From: Rusavskia elegans
Taxonomy: Eukaryota; Ascomycota; Lecanoromycetes; Teloschistales; Teloschistaceae
Direction: 5' to 3'
Length of the DNA: 64,000 bases
Assembly (NCBI GenBank): GCA_011316305.1
Contig: SAUG01000009.1
Coordinates: 62,001 to 126,000, forward strand
In this document: positions 48,859-60,543 of the stretch, one piece after another
Numbering within the stretch: position 1 is the first letter of the stretch
Layout: the number at the start of each line of letters is the position of its first letter
Translations under genes and position numbers: made by a program
Notes under the pieces: generated by a model
Databases searched by the model: none
Seen by the model: the letters and a program-made list of their open reading frames with translations, nothing else
Told to the model about the DNA's origin: nothing

Positions 48859-50400
48859 TAAATATAAATTATATTAATTTTAAATCTTTAAAATTAATAT
48901 AAAATATCTAAATTTTTTATATTTAATAAAATCTTCTCCGATAGATTTTTTCTAAATAAAATCTATCCTAGCTAGTTTATAAATTAGACGGCAAACCGAT
49001 TTATAAATATTATATTATTAAAATTTAATCGATTATATAAAAAATAAAGATAGATTATTAAAAATATAGCTAATAAATTTCGAGCCGACTATCTAATATT
49101 AATCTTTTAGAATAGTAATAGATATATTTAATAGAATCTAGATTATTATAAAAAGTTCGAATATTAGTAGTTTAGTATTTCTCCCGCTATCGATATTAAG
49201 AATAAATTCTATAAAAAACTAATTAATTCTTTCTAGTTAAAAAAAGCTATAGAATATATATAGTCGAAATAGTAGTAAAAGTTCTATTAGTTAACTTTAA
49301 TAATAGATAGTCTATCTAAAAATATATATAAAAACTATTCTAAAATTTTCGATTATTTTATAGCCTCTAGTTCTTCTAATATATCTACTATAAAGAAATA
49401 TTTTAATACTATCGTTTATTAAAAAACTAAGCGATATAATTTATAATCTTTTATTAAATTAATATTTATCCGTATAAATTGCTAATAGTAATATAAAAAG
49501 ATAATATAAAGTTTATTTTAATTATAGAAGAAAAGCTATATTAAATTCGAATCTATTTTCGACTAAATTATATAGAATAAATATCTATATAAAACTTTTT
49601 TAGATCTAAATCTACTAATTTAGACTATCGAAAATAAAAGATTTAAACTACTACTATAAATACTTCGTCTAGATATAAAGTTCGTCGGCCGTATATAATT
49701 TATATAAATAGTTTTCGACGACTATAATACTATCCGCGAGTAAATTAAATCTAATTTAAAAATTTTAGAATATATTTCTTTTATACTAGATATCTAGATA
49801 AATTTATAAAAGATCGCGTATTTAAAAGAATTTATATACTAGGTTAACATTTATTTTTAACTTTAAAAGCGTCTAATTAAATTTATCTTTCTTTCTATTA
49901 ATTATTCTAGCTATTTATAGTATTAGAAACTATTAAAACTTCTAGAATTTTTGTATTTTAAACCGAAGCTTCTAGATATTATTACCGATAATACTAGTTC
50001 TAATAGTATATTAAAAAAAAAATTTAAAAAAGTTTTTACTTAATTTAATAGCCGATAGAATCGAGCCTAAAACTTTCTATTTTATCTAGTTTATATAATT
50101 AATCTAGTAGTTAAAAACTTTAATAAAACTATTAAATTATAAATAATTAGCGATAATTTTATCAAAAAATTAGATAAAAAATAAGTTAGAACTATTAGTA
50201 CTAGCCTATTAAATATTATAAAAAAGATAATATATATAGATAATATAAATTTAGAAGTTTGAAAACTAATATTTTCTTTAAGCTTATACTATTATAGTCT
50301 ATTTTTTTACTTTCTTTCAATATAAATTTCGCTTTAAAAAAATCTAAAAAAAGATCGATTTTAATTTCTAATCTAGAAATATAATTTAAGATATTTATAT

Positions 50401-50825
50401 ATATACGATTAATCATTCGGATTTTTTGATTTTAATCTTTTACGATTTTAACGCTAGAAGCGCTAAATCGATCAGATTACGCAATTATTTGATACTTAAA
50501 TATTTTACCGAAGATTCGAATTAAGGACTTTCGAAAGAGCTAGATCTAGACTAAAATCTAGAGGGAAACTATAATCTATTTAACTTTAATTAATTTAATT
50601 TACTTCGATCGATCGGGTTAGATCGAGACGATCTACTAAATAATCTCTCTATATAAAGACTCTATATAAATATCGACTTAGTCGATAGAAAAAATTCAAA
50701 TATTAGATTAGCTTTCGAGAGATTCGAACCTCCGACCCGTCGGATTAATTCCGTTAACTCCGAAGAGCGCTGGATCCGCCGGGCCTCCAGGTCACGCAGC
50801 GTTGCCACTGCGTCACCCAAGCCTT
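50401..50825 (-). mobile_element. tRNA-headed SINE-like retroposon, copy 2
   Basis: About 425 bp, homologous along its whole length to 5727-6180. The minus-strand head has TGACGCAGTGG, one G-to-A change from the exact Pol III A-box TGGCGCAGTGG, and the B-box-like GGTTCGAATCT. The element is flanked by a perfect 14-bp direct repeat, TAAGATATTTATAT (50,387-50,400 and 50,826-50,839). The A-rich tail seen in copy 1 is short or lost here. It sits inside the long hAT element, so it inserted after that element did. The CG-rich head is still readable because it had few CA/TG sites to lose. Confidence 0.7.
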
Positions 50826-51479
50826 TAAGATATTTATATTTAATAAAATTCGATATATTTTATAATTCGTCGGGTATATTAATTATATTATTTTATTAAT
50901 AAATTTATAAAAGAAAATTTATAAAATCTATAAATATAAAAGATTACCTTTAATATAAATAAATAGTATTTTTTTTTCTTATAAATGATATATTATAACT
51001 ATTTTATAAAATTATTTTATTAGTTTTAAAAATTATAGATATTAGAATTTATTTAGTATTCCGATTTTATAGTACTATTTTCGATTATTTTACTAAAATA
51101 GAAAATATAGTTTAATTATCGAATTAAACTAATAAAAAAATATTATTAATAGTTTATAATAATACTAATATAAAGTTTATAAAATACTATTCTCGTATTA
51201 AAAATAAAAATAAATTAATTTATAATATTATAAATATTCTGGATTCTATAATAAAGTTTAACTTTTATTAATATTAAAATAAAAGAATTAATAATAATAA
51301 AATAGAAGACGTTTTAAAATATAAAAATAGGTATTAGAACGAGTTTAAAAAGTATTTTACTAAATACTATAGGGAGCCTATTAATCTATTAAAGTCTAAA
51401 ACCCGTTATATAAAAGAAAATAAAATAATATAAAAAGATAAAATATTATAACTTTTCTAATTAGTTTAATTTCTATTTT

Positions 51480-51800
51480 ATCTATTTTAAATAGTATTTT
51501 TCGATAACTTTAGCGTTTTCGAGCAGCTATTTCCGAAGCTAATCGATATTTTCGCGCTAATACTATCGAAAAGAATCTAAATTAGATATTCTAGAAAACT
51601 AATATTTCGAACTTTTTAAAACTAGTATAGATAGCTCGCGATATTTTTATTTATCTAATATCTTCGATAGAAATAGAATAGATTTTTAATTTTACGAGGA
51701 AAGTTTATCGGTAAAATCGAATCTAAATAATTCTAGAATATATAGAATAGATAATTAATTATTAAATATTATAACTATACTATAGATTTAAAAGTAGAAA
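51480..51800 (+). pseudogene. hAT transposase C-terminal dimerisation relic
   Basis: The plus-strand frame at about 51,630 reads IARDIFIYLISSIEIE, then a stop, then IFNFTRKVYR. This follows the hAT family dimerisation region (ARDILSIPASSxEVER.F..AR) in order and spacing, with substitutions and stops of the RIP type. Upstream (48,900-51,480) should hold the rest of the transposase, but I could not recognise it. The frame agrees with the orientation of the long hAT element. Confidence 0.5.
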
Positions 51801-53199
51801 AAGCTTTAAAAAAGCTATAGAATATATATAATCGGATAGAATTAGAAAATAGAATTCTATTTAGAAAATAGAGTTTCTTTAAAAAGGAATTTAGAAATAT
51901 TTTAGAAAAATTAATCTAAATACTTTTTAGTTTAGAAAAACAATATCTATTTAAATATTAAATTCTAAATTTTCGATTTTAATAAATAGAAAAATATTAA
52001 AAAAATAAAAAAAATTTAAGATTTTACTATATTGAATAGAAGTTTTATATTTTAATAAGATTTATTATATAGTAGATAATTTAAATATAGTTAAAATTAT
52101 TCTAGAATAGATCGAATTGATTAATAGAATAATAATAATTAATAATTTTTTTTATAATAGATTTATATGAAATATTTATATAAAACTTTAATTAAAATTT
52201 CGAAACTTAATTTAATTATATAGAAATAACTTTTTATATTTTAAAAATAATTATTTCGCTGAAAATTAAAGTAATAACAGCTATAAAAAAGATAATTAAC
52301 TTCTAGCTAAATAGAAATTTAAAAAAGTTTATAACAAAAAAATTTAAAATTAAAATATTAAATATTTAATTTCTTATTTTCTATTATTAAACTTTTATTA
52401 CTAAATTTACTATATTGATATTAGATTTACTCTACATTAAATTTACAATCTCGGTTTCTTTAGATATATTTTAGGATAAAAATAGAATTTTATTTAGTTT
52501 AATAATTAAAATATATAAATTTAAAGATTTTAAATCTATAATTTTAAATTAAAATATATTATTTATATAAAAATAGTTTTTTTATTAATAATATAATAAT
52601 ATATCGAAGTAATTTATTTATCGAAATCTACTATTTCTAGATATAGATAATTAGTTAGAGAATTTAATAATCTCTTTTATATTTTTATCTTTTTTATTTT
52701 CGGCTTCCGTTTTCGTTTCTTTTTCTATATCTCTCTCTTTTTCTATATCTTTATTTTTATCTTTATCTTTATCTTCGTTCTAATTAAAGTTAATACTTTT
52801 AGCTAAACTTTTATTATCTTTAAATTTAGTATTATTCTATATAGAAAAGTACCTCTCTATTATCTAATCCTTTTTAATAACTTTAATAATATTATCGCTA
52901 TTTTTATTTTCCTTTTTATAAAGAAACGTAATATATTTATTAGCTATATTCTCGCTATAACTAAATTCTTTAATCAATACTATCTATTTTTCTAGAAAGT
53001 TTAGAACTCTAGCGGACTAAAGTTTTTAGAAGCCGGTATAATAAATTATTTATTATTAGATAAAATTAACGATTAAAGCTATAGATTTTATTAAAATTAT
53101 CCTATTTAAATTATTAAAAGCGATATTAGATCAATAAATATATTAGAAATAAATATTTCTATACTAGATAGCTCTATTTATATTCGATATATTACTTTA

Positions 53200-54182
53200 A
53201 TATATTTAGTTAATTTGATTTGGTTTTGGTATTCGGTAAACCAGTGGTTCGATAAGCAAATCAAGCGTTAATATACCAGTATTAAATATACGATAGTAGA
53301 ATTTATACTCTAGTTTAGTTAACGTAAATAACGGTTTTTTCTATAGAATTTTAATTTAAATCTATTTAGTAATATAACGTATTTTTCTACCGATAATTTA
53401 ACTAACGTAGAATTTTTTATAGATAAATATACTTTATAGTTATCGCTTTTTCTTTTTTTTCTTTTATTAGTAATATAAATCTAAAATCTTTTACGTACGT
53501 ATATACTTTCGTAACAATTATACCGCAGCTAAATTAGACGATAGTATATCCGTAATAACTATATCTATCTTCGAAGACGTTAACTATCTCGTTATAGCTA
53601 GAGTAATCTATTTTAACTTCGATAAAAATCTTTTCTTTACTATCTTTAAAACGCGCTATCCGACCTCTTTATCGCTCGTTAATCTAATCGATCGGGTAAA
53701 GTTTCTAGCCGTAGTAGCTAGCGTACTAGCTAGCGATCCTATAGCTAGCGACCGTTATAAAGCTACGCGGGCTAAAGAATATTTTAATAGTTTAGCGGAA
53801 TATTTAGATACGGATTATATAATAAATATAGATAAAAATAATAACTATTTTTAATTACTTCGCAGTATAGTAGATAGATGTAGCAAAAATAATAGAAGCT
53901 GATAATTATATATAACGTCGAAGAAAGACTAGTAGACCGAAGACTGCGAGTAACGGAATTATATTTATATAGTAAAAGATTCGTAATCGAATAAAAAAGA
54001 AAATAGTTAAATAGAAGTAATTGACTGCGCTGTAAATCTTGTCTGACGAATATATCTTTAGCTGTAAAAACTCTTTTATACGTAAAATATAATAATCGTT
54101 GCCGTATATAACGTTAATAAAATATATATATATATGAAAAATCAATATAATTCCAAATAGAAGCTTTTTAAAGGAGATTTTA
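53200..54182. mobile_element. Retroposon-like element, about 1 kb, copy 2
   Basis: Flanked by the 13-bp repeat ATATATTACTTTA (53,187-53,199 and 54,183-54,195). It interrupts sequence that is continuous in the paralogue at about 4,550. The outer 300 or so bases on the left and the last 170 on the right resemble 9410-10428. The central plus-strand frame, about 53,600-53,850, reads RYPTSLSLVNLIDRVKFLA and SDRYKATRAKEYFNSLAEYL. This does not obviously match the central frame of copy 1. No recognised domain. Confidence 0.5.
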
Positions 54183-56196
54183 ATATATTACTTTACTCTA
54201 TTTTTATTTTATCTATTTAATAGTTATTATCTCTTCCGTATTTTCTATAAAAGCTTTAATATATAGATCGTTTTTATAGTATAATACTATATTTAGTTTA
54301 GTATTTAATCTAATATATATTACTTTGTTATATTACTATAAATTTCTTTTTCGATTCTATAATCTATCTTCTAATTTTTTACGTTCTATTTTAATATAGC
54401 CTTTATTTCTATATCTACGTTTTTCTAGAAATCTATTTCTTTAAATTTTTTAAAGTATTTATATATTATAATACGATCTATATTCTATTTTATATAGAAT
54501 TCATATTTAATATCGGGCTACTTTTTACTATATTTACGATTTATAAAGAATTTAAATTTTATAGATAGTAGTTTTAATTTAGATATATTAGATAGTATAT
54601 TAAATAATAAAGTAAAGTAATATAATTAGTAGCTATAAAATTATTTAAAGATTCTATATATTATAGTAGTAGAATACGCTAGAAGTTTATAGAAGTATAT
54701 AGATTTATTTAGAACTTTAATCTTCTAATTATAATATAGCCGACGATTATCTAAATAACTTTACTTTATTTCTAATTTTCTATTCTTTAATAAATTACTA
54801 CTATAATAAAATACTAATATACCATATACCGTATTATATTATATTTTATTCTATTATTAATCTTTCGTTTCTTTTATTTATTGTAGTATAATATATAGTA
54901 CGTACGAATCTAAATAGAAGTAATATATTAAAATAATATAAATAATTATATAATAACGCTAAAATCATTTTTAATAAAAAATTAATTCCGTTCTATAAAA
55001 GTATAGCGAAGATTCGAGGAAATAGAATTAGGAAAAATAAAAATAAAAATAAAAGAAAATTTTATAATATTATAATACTAGTAATATTCTAGAGTAATAT
55101 ATTCTAAATAGTCTAGCTAATAATCTATTAAAAGAAATATAAATAAAAGCCTAAAACTATCGTTTTTCGAGAAATCTATAGATACTAGAAAGGCTTCGAA
55201 TCTTTTATTTCTAAAGTACCTTTTATTAAACTATATTATAAAATCTTTACCGATATCGCTACTATAAATATAAATAAAAGGATCGATAGAATAAAAAATA
55301 TAATAATATTAATAGTTCTATAAAATATAATAAAAAGATATATAATTATTTTTCTAATAAATAAATATAATATTTTACTATATTACTATATATATCCGAC
55401 TATATTTATTTTTTATAGATTATTAACTAGCCGTAATTTATATTAAATGTATTACTATTTAGTAAAAGAATATCTAGTTTATTAAAAAATTAATATAGAA
55501 TTTAGAAGTATAACCGAAAATATAATAATAGCTAGTTAATAATAAATTTTAAAAGATTAAAAATTCTAGAAAAGAAATATATATCTATAGAATTATTTAA
55601 AAGAAAATAATACTATTTATATAATACCGGAATATAAACTAGTATTAAATAGAATATATTACTATTTATATTATCTATAATTACTTTTATATTCGATAAT
55701 TTAATATAATTATAAATCGGATTAGATCGGATTTCTATTAAATTCTATTTTATAATTCGATTCGATTTTCGGTTCTAATATTAGAATTCGATCCGACCCG
55801 CTAAAACTCGGGTCGGATATCCGACGGTTCGACGGGAATCCGACCCGAAGTAACTAAACTGTTCGGAACTACTAAAATACTAGATTCTAATATAAAAATA
55901 TAATTCGAATAGAAATATTAAAACTATTTATCTAAAAGAATTCTAGTTAATTAACCATAATAGTTAGAAAGATTATAATTAAACTAAATATATTATATAA
56001 ATATTATATTTATATAATGATTTTAATATTATATTATATATAATATATAACTATTAATAAAAGTTCAATAGATTTCTATTAGATTTTCGAATTCGAACCG
56101 ATTTGAATCGTTTAGCGAATCGGTTAAACCGATTCGCTAAAACTCGATACAGATTTCCGTAATATCGACGGAAACCCGTATCGAAATAGTCAATCT

Positions 56197-56830
56197 AACT
56201 ACGATTATATTTTTTTATTTAAAAAAAAATAGAATTTAAAATCTTTGAATTCGAACTATTTAATAATATCGATCGAATCTTCGCTAGTCCGTTTACTATA
56301 ACGGATTTTAAATTTCGAAATTGATTAGTTATATTTATAATATTACAGTTTCGTATTTTAAATTTATCGAAACTAGCTAATATTAATGACTATATTAAAT
56401 TTCTAGTAAAGGTTATAATTTTACTAAAATCCAAATTAGTTATCGAATATTTAAATAGATTAATAGATTATTTAGATTCGAATACGACCGTAAAAAAAAG
56501 ATATAAAATAATATAAACATTAAATAAATAGTTTTATAAATTATATTAGTAGTTTATAATCGTATATATTTCGAAATGTTATTATAAAAAAATTTGATAT
56601 ATAAAAAAATACGATTATTAAAAAATATATTTATATAAAGATAATATAATAATTAAATTAATTATAAAATAAAATAAAAACGATCGATTACGTTATAAAT
56701 TTTATTTAATTGTTTTTTTTTTAAATATAAAAAATTTTTATAATATAAATAATATTTATTATTATCGTATTAATATTTCGGTAATAAAACGAATATAAAA
56801 TTATTTAATTATAATTTCGAATAAAAATTT
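56197..56830. repeat. Right half of an older retroposon-like copy
   Basis: Continues the sequence broken at 45,020 and is homologous to 9,845-10,430, including the degenerate FEFELFNNIDRIFAS frame near 56,240. It is heavily RIP-mutated and ends near the boundary with the gene island. Confidence 0.5.
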
Positions 56831-56985
56831 TATAAAAGAAAAAAAAATAATATTTTTTATATTATAATAAAATATAATAAAAATATTATAGTAAAAGATT
56901 TATTTATAAATAGAAATATATAGAATATTCTTCAATTAAATTAATAGACGTAGTATTTCGATCCTATAGCTTTTCTAGATAAGTT

Positions 56986-57473
56986 ATATATACTAACGGT
57001 GTCGCCCGCGCGTCTCCGTGCCCTAGAATTTATGTCCAAGCTAAATTTAAATATTGGCGCGCTGTACAAAGTAGTTGAGAACCTAGGCCCGAACACACCA
57101 CAAGAACCGGGTTATACGACCAATCATTTGACCTGGGTTTTATATGATTCCTTCTGTAAGACAGATTCATGCTCTTTGAGCGTTGATGCCGTCAAAAGCA
57201 TCAGGATAGACATGGCACACGGAGCCCAGTGTGCCAATATTTGACAGCACTGCGAAGCCTCCCAAACGTATTTACCTCGGACCCGTCCGTTTCCAAACGT
57301 CGAACCTGGACACATCGGCCACCACCAAATCAAACCTTGTATCGAGTGTGCAATACCATCGCAAGGCAAACCTTACTGGATAGGATTCCGAGTCTCCGGC
57401 CGCCCTCATCCATTGCTGTCGCCTAAATCAGCTCCCGTTCACAAGCTGCAACGAGAAGCCACTCTGACACAGC
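56986..57473. other. Border of AT-rich block and upstream region of the UPF0357 gene
   Basis: Composition returns to normal at about 56,985. The short open frames here have no recognised domain, so I treat the interval as promoter and leader. Confidence 0.5.
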
Positions 57474-57891
57474 ATGGGCTATATGTTATATTCAATAAGC
57501 TTCCTGTTCCTTATCCTCGCAACTGGTGTGTACCGCTTGCGCCGATTTGCAATAGTGACTGACATGGATAGCTCTCTACCTTGGCCGCAATCGATGGACT
57601 CACCTTGTCCCAATCCCTGATTACGTATACAATCGATTACCTCCCTCTTTCTCGAACGATATTGAAGCGGGCTTCACCTCAGGCGACTTTGATTTGCACA
57701 CAAATGTTGCGGCGGGCGATTCTCGGCGCGGCTTGGATCAACGAGGCAAGCGGGAGGTGCAAAAGATCATGAAGAGCAGGAAAATCGATTTCGATGAGGC
57801 CAGGAGAGTCTACATGGAACAGAGTTTTGCGAACAACAACATAGGGCTGGACGGGAGACCGAGAGACCCGAAGTTTGTGTCCTTTTCTTAA
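57474..57891 (+). CDS. UPF0357 / DUF2015 membrane-anchored protein
   Basis: Small conserved fungal protein of unknown function. Two exons, 57474..57525 and 57572..57891, flank a 46-base intron and give 123 residues. An N-terminal hydrophobic segment (MLYSISFLFLILATALYLG) looks like a signal anchor and is completed only after splicing. The family core is clear: DLHTNVAAGDSRRGLDQRGK, REVQKIMKSRKIDFDEARR, FANNNIGLDGRPRDPKFVSF. The C-terminus ends as in other members. Confidence 0.88.
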
Positions 57892-58293
57892 AGATAGCAA
57901 TGGGTGCGTAATGCGGTTGGAGCGATGGCGTCTTGAGACATTGGTTGGCTGGCATCATACGTATTCAGACTCTAGAATTCATTCCCAAGGTGCTCTATCA
58001 ATGCCCTCGACTTTTCATCTCGAATTGCCAAGGTGGCCTCGTCGGGCTGCGCATCCACCCCTCCATCACATCGTAACGTCAACAAGTGGCTGCACTAATA
58101 CGACCTTCTTTCGGCGACAATAAGATCGGTACATGCTTTACTGATTTCCCGGTGCAGACGCATGGTAGTCTTCAACGGCTCTAGCTTTGCCATCCACAGA
58201 AATCATCTTACACACTGGATACGTTGTTTGAACTTTGGAAATGCTCTGTGCGCCTCTTGCCATCAGTGTTTTTGCCATTCAATTTAGATGAGC
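57892..58293. other. Convergent 3' interval of UPF0357 gene and SF3B4
   Basis: About 400 bases between convergent stop codons with no supported gene. Confidence 0.55.
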
Positions 58294-59457
58294 TCATCTA
58301 GCCCGTCCATACCCCGGAGTTTGGAAGCCTGGCGGTAGTCCCGGCGGTGGTCCGGGAGCGAATCCTGGCGGAGGACCAAAGCCAGGTGGAGGGCCGGGAT
58401 GCTGGGACGGGAAAGTTTGTTGAGGTGGCGCACTGAACCCCGGGGGCAAGAAGCCCTGCGGACCACCATAGCCCGCTTGAGATGGAGGGGGGCGAGCAGG
58501 CAATCCGGATGGAGGCGCAGCTAGCGGTTGCGATGGAGGAGGAGGCCGTTGTTGCCCCGAGGGAGGAAGGCCCGGATTGTTTCCATTCGGAACGGATGGC
58601 CGGGGCCCCATGAAATTTCCGGCATTCATCTGAGGAGTATTACCCGTACGTACGCCGTCCATGTCCATCATTGCTGCAGGTGCGCTGGGCACACCACCAG
58701 CGAATAAACCCATGGGGATAGGTTGTGCTGTCGGCTGAACATTATGTTTGCGCGCTTGCGCAGCCAGCATACGTTCGGCCTGATCTCCATGCCGCTCGCC
58801 TTTGCCGTCTTTTTTATAGGCGTACTGCACAGATATCTCCTTGTTCATGAGATACTGGCCATTCATGTTTGCTATAGCTTCATCCGAAGCTTCGAAATTG
58901 GAGAACGAAACGAAGCCATATCCTTTGGAGAGATTTGCGTCGTCACGAGCGACCTAGGAAGTCAAATTAACCGTCAGCCCACAGGCATCGAAAGACTAAT
59001 GAACGGTCCTACCTTCGGAGCAACAACTAAACTGCCAAAGCGGCCGAAAGTATCATAAAGCGTTTGCTCGGTCACCATGGGATCGAGATTGCCCACAAAA
59101 AGTTCTGCACCGACTTCCACTGTCTTTTGCTTGTCGGCAGATGCCTTGTTCACTCGGATGGGTTTCCCATACAACCTGACCTGATTCATGATCCTGGCTG
59201 CATATTCTGCATCCTCCTCGCTGATGAATTCCACGAATCCATATCCTTGATGTGTCTGGGTGACCCTATCCTTCGGCAGGTGAACATTCACAATGCGCCC
59301 AGCCTGTAACATCAATTCCCAGACCAGGCTGTCGGTGGCTCGCTCATCTAGATTGCCAATGTAGACTGTTGCCTCCTTGTCTTGTTCCCTAGCGACTATT
59401 AGCCGGTATGCTTGATAGAAATGACTCGTACACCCACCAATGTCGTGCGCCGGACAT
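58294..59457 (-). CDS. HSH49: Splicing factor 3b subunit 4 (Hsh49/SF3b49)
   Basis: RNA-binding subunit of the U2 snRNP SF3b complex. Three exons (59457..59438, 59388..59013, 58953..58294) give 351 residues. The first exon is only 20 bases and, after splicing, gives [23 protein letters not shown]1 has [14 protein letters not shown] and [19 protein letters not shown]2 has [17 protein letters not shown] and [18 protein letters not shown] Pro/Gly-rich tail with repeated PPPGF-type motifs ends YGRAR, as in SF3B4 proteins. Confidence 0.94.
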
Positions 59458-60543
59458 TTTGCATCATAATCATCATTCGTATTGTCGGGATGTATTTCTC
59501 CATCAGTACAAGGTTTGTTGAGCGCTTGACGCGCCACCAGACGCGGCAATTAACGTCTCACAGTGCAATATATTCTGGGCCCTTTCACATTGGTAGCTAA
59601 GATTGTTTGGGCGGTTGTTATCATACCGAGATCCCGATTTGCAGGCTATCCACTCCAGAAAGCGGTAAACTACGAACGACAACAGAACGGAGAGTACAAT
59701 CACGAGAGAAAGCCGCCACGGACGAGGAGGGCCTGCTTGAGTTTCGTAGGTTTATGCGAGACCGTTAATTCACCCGGTCAGGTCATTTACTGGTCCACCG
59801 CAGGGTTTTCTCAACCGATTTTCTTTCGATTTGTGTCTAAAGTACGGAACCAAGCAGCAACCTTCGGCATCATGTTCCAACTGTCGGAAGAATCGAAGGT
59901 AGCTCCCAGCACTGAAGAGTATTCCTGGAGATCCTAACCAGAGAATAGGAAAGAATCACAAAGGCGATCGACTTCTCAAGAGTTGCGATGCATTAGTATG
60001 GATCTTCGACTTACGTACCAGTGATAAACCATGCTCATAAGTTCTAGTGGCTATCTACCATTGATAATCTATCTGGGTGAGCTCGAGCATCAGCTGGCCA
60101 CAAAAAGTGGACGCTGACTGTGTTCAGGCTACACGAGAAGCACTCCCCAGCCTTCGTTTGTCAAGTAGGGGGAAACCTTAGCCTATCCTTCCACGTCTAC
60201 TCATCGTTTCTGCAGACTTATATCTCCGTTGGCGCAATGACCAAGTAATACATCGACGGGTTCCGCCTGGCATCATCATCGGCTTGTTTAGGAGCAGATG
60301 TTGTCATACCAGATAGGCGGCAAGCATAATTCACTCGGAGATGGTGATCGATTGGAATCGCCATGGAAAGGCGACTCAAATACGTCTCGCGAAGGTTTTG
60401 TGGCATAGCGTGGGCAATCCGACTTCGAATGCAATTGTCCCGACTAGTTGTAGCATAGGCTGTAGTACATACTAGGCAGATTTTTTTCGGTTTTAGACTT
60501 TCGCACACTCTCCAAAACATTGCTTTTTGATGCCTGTAGCCTG
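59458..60543. promoter_or_regulatory. Divergent SF3B4 / FLX1 promoter region
   Basis: About 1.09 kb between divergent starts. A 66-codon minus-strand frame near 59,503-59,703 begins with a hydrophobic stretch (MIVLSVLLSFVVYRFLEW) but has no recognised family. No RNA gene or repeat was seen. Confidence 0.5.

Larger units (their letters stand above)
45158..55861 (+). mobile_element. Long hAT transposon, nested and itself invaded
   Basis: The left terminus TAGACTGGCCGTCGGATCGG starts at 45,158, directly after TTCGGAAC (45,150-45,157). The same octamer TTCGGAAC lies directly after the right end at 55,862-55,869. This is a perfect 8-bp target-site duplication with four G/C bases, so chance is unlikely. 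Net of the LTR element, the SINE-like element and the retroposon-like element, the element is about 5.9 kb. A hAT C-terminal dimerisation relic near 51,630-51,730 supports the family. The right 2.3 kb is colinear with 3990-6668. Confidence 0.75.
45021..56196. mobile_element. Short hAT-type MITE split by a 10.7-kb insertion
   Basis: The outer element starts at 45,021 (TCGATTGATTGGCGGATCG, a RIP-altered hAT terminus) and ends at 56,196 (..AGTCAATCTA). The octamer ACTACGAT lies immediately outside both ends (45,013-45,020 and 56,197-56,204). Removing the inner element at 45,158-55,861 leaves about 464 bp, nearly the size of the intact MITE at 43,052 and with the same interior. The DNA beyond the two ends also belongs together: 44,900-45,020 plus 56,205-56,830 rebuilds the order seen at 9,700-10,430. 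Confidence 0.75.
39640..56985. repeat. AT-rich RIP-mutated transposon block (right)
   Basis: Same composition as the left block: CA and TG almost absent, CG kept, stops in every frame. It begins within about 170 bases of the eL28 start codon and ends at about 56,985. Recognisable contents are several hAT-type termini, an LTR element, a second SINE-like copy, a hAT transposase relic and retroposon-like copies, all listed separately. Stretches 39,700-40,680, 41,880-43,050 and 43,530-44,640 hold no recognisable feature beyond AT-rich sequence. About 44,150-45,020 resembles 8,450-9,780. Confidence 0.9.

Noticed and set aside
50216..50416. 66-codon minus-strand frame in the AT-rich block
   Set aside because: Low-complexity Ile/Lys/Leu-rich translation typical of random AT-rich sequence; it also overlaps the SINE-like boundary.
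53906..54145. 79-codon minus-strand frame in the AT-rich block
   Set aside because: AT-driven composition, lies antisense in the 3' part of a retroposon-like element, and has no domain.
45158..55861. Starship-type giant mobile element with cargo genes
   Set aside because: No tyrosine-recombinase captain or intact cargo genes were seen, and 8-bp duplications with hAT termini explain the structure.
59563..59937. 124-codon plus-strand frame between SF3B4 and FLX1
   Set aside because: No family resemblance or splice support, and it lies in a divergent promoter interval.
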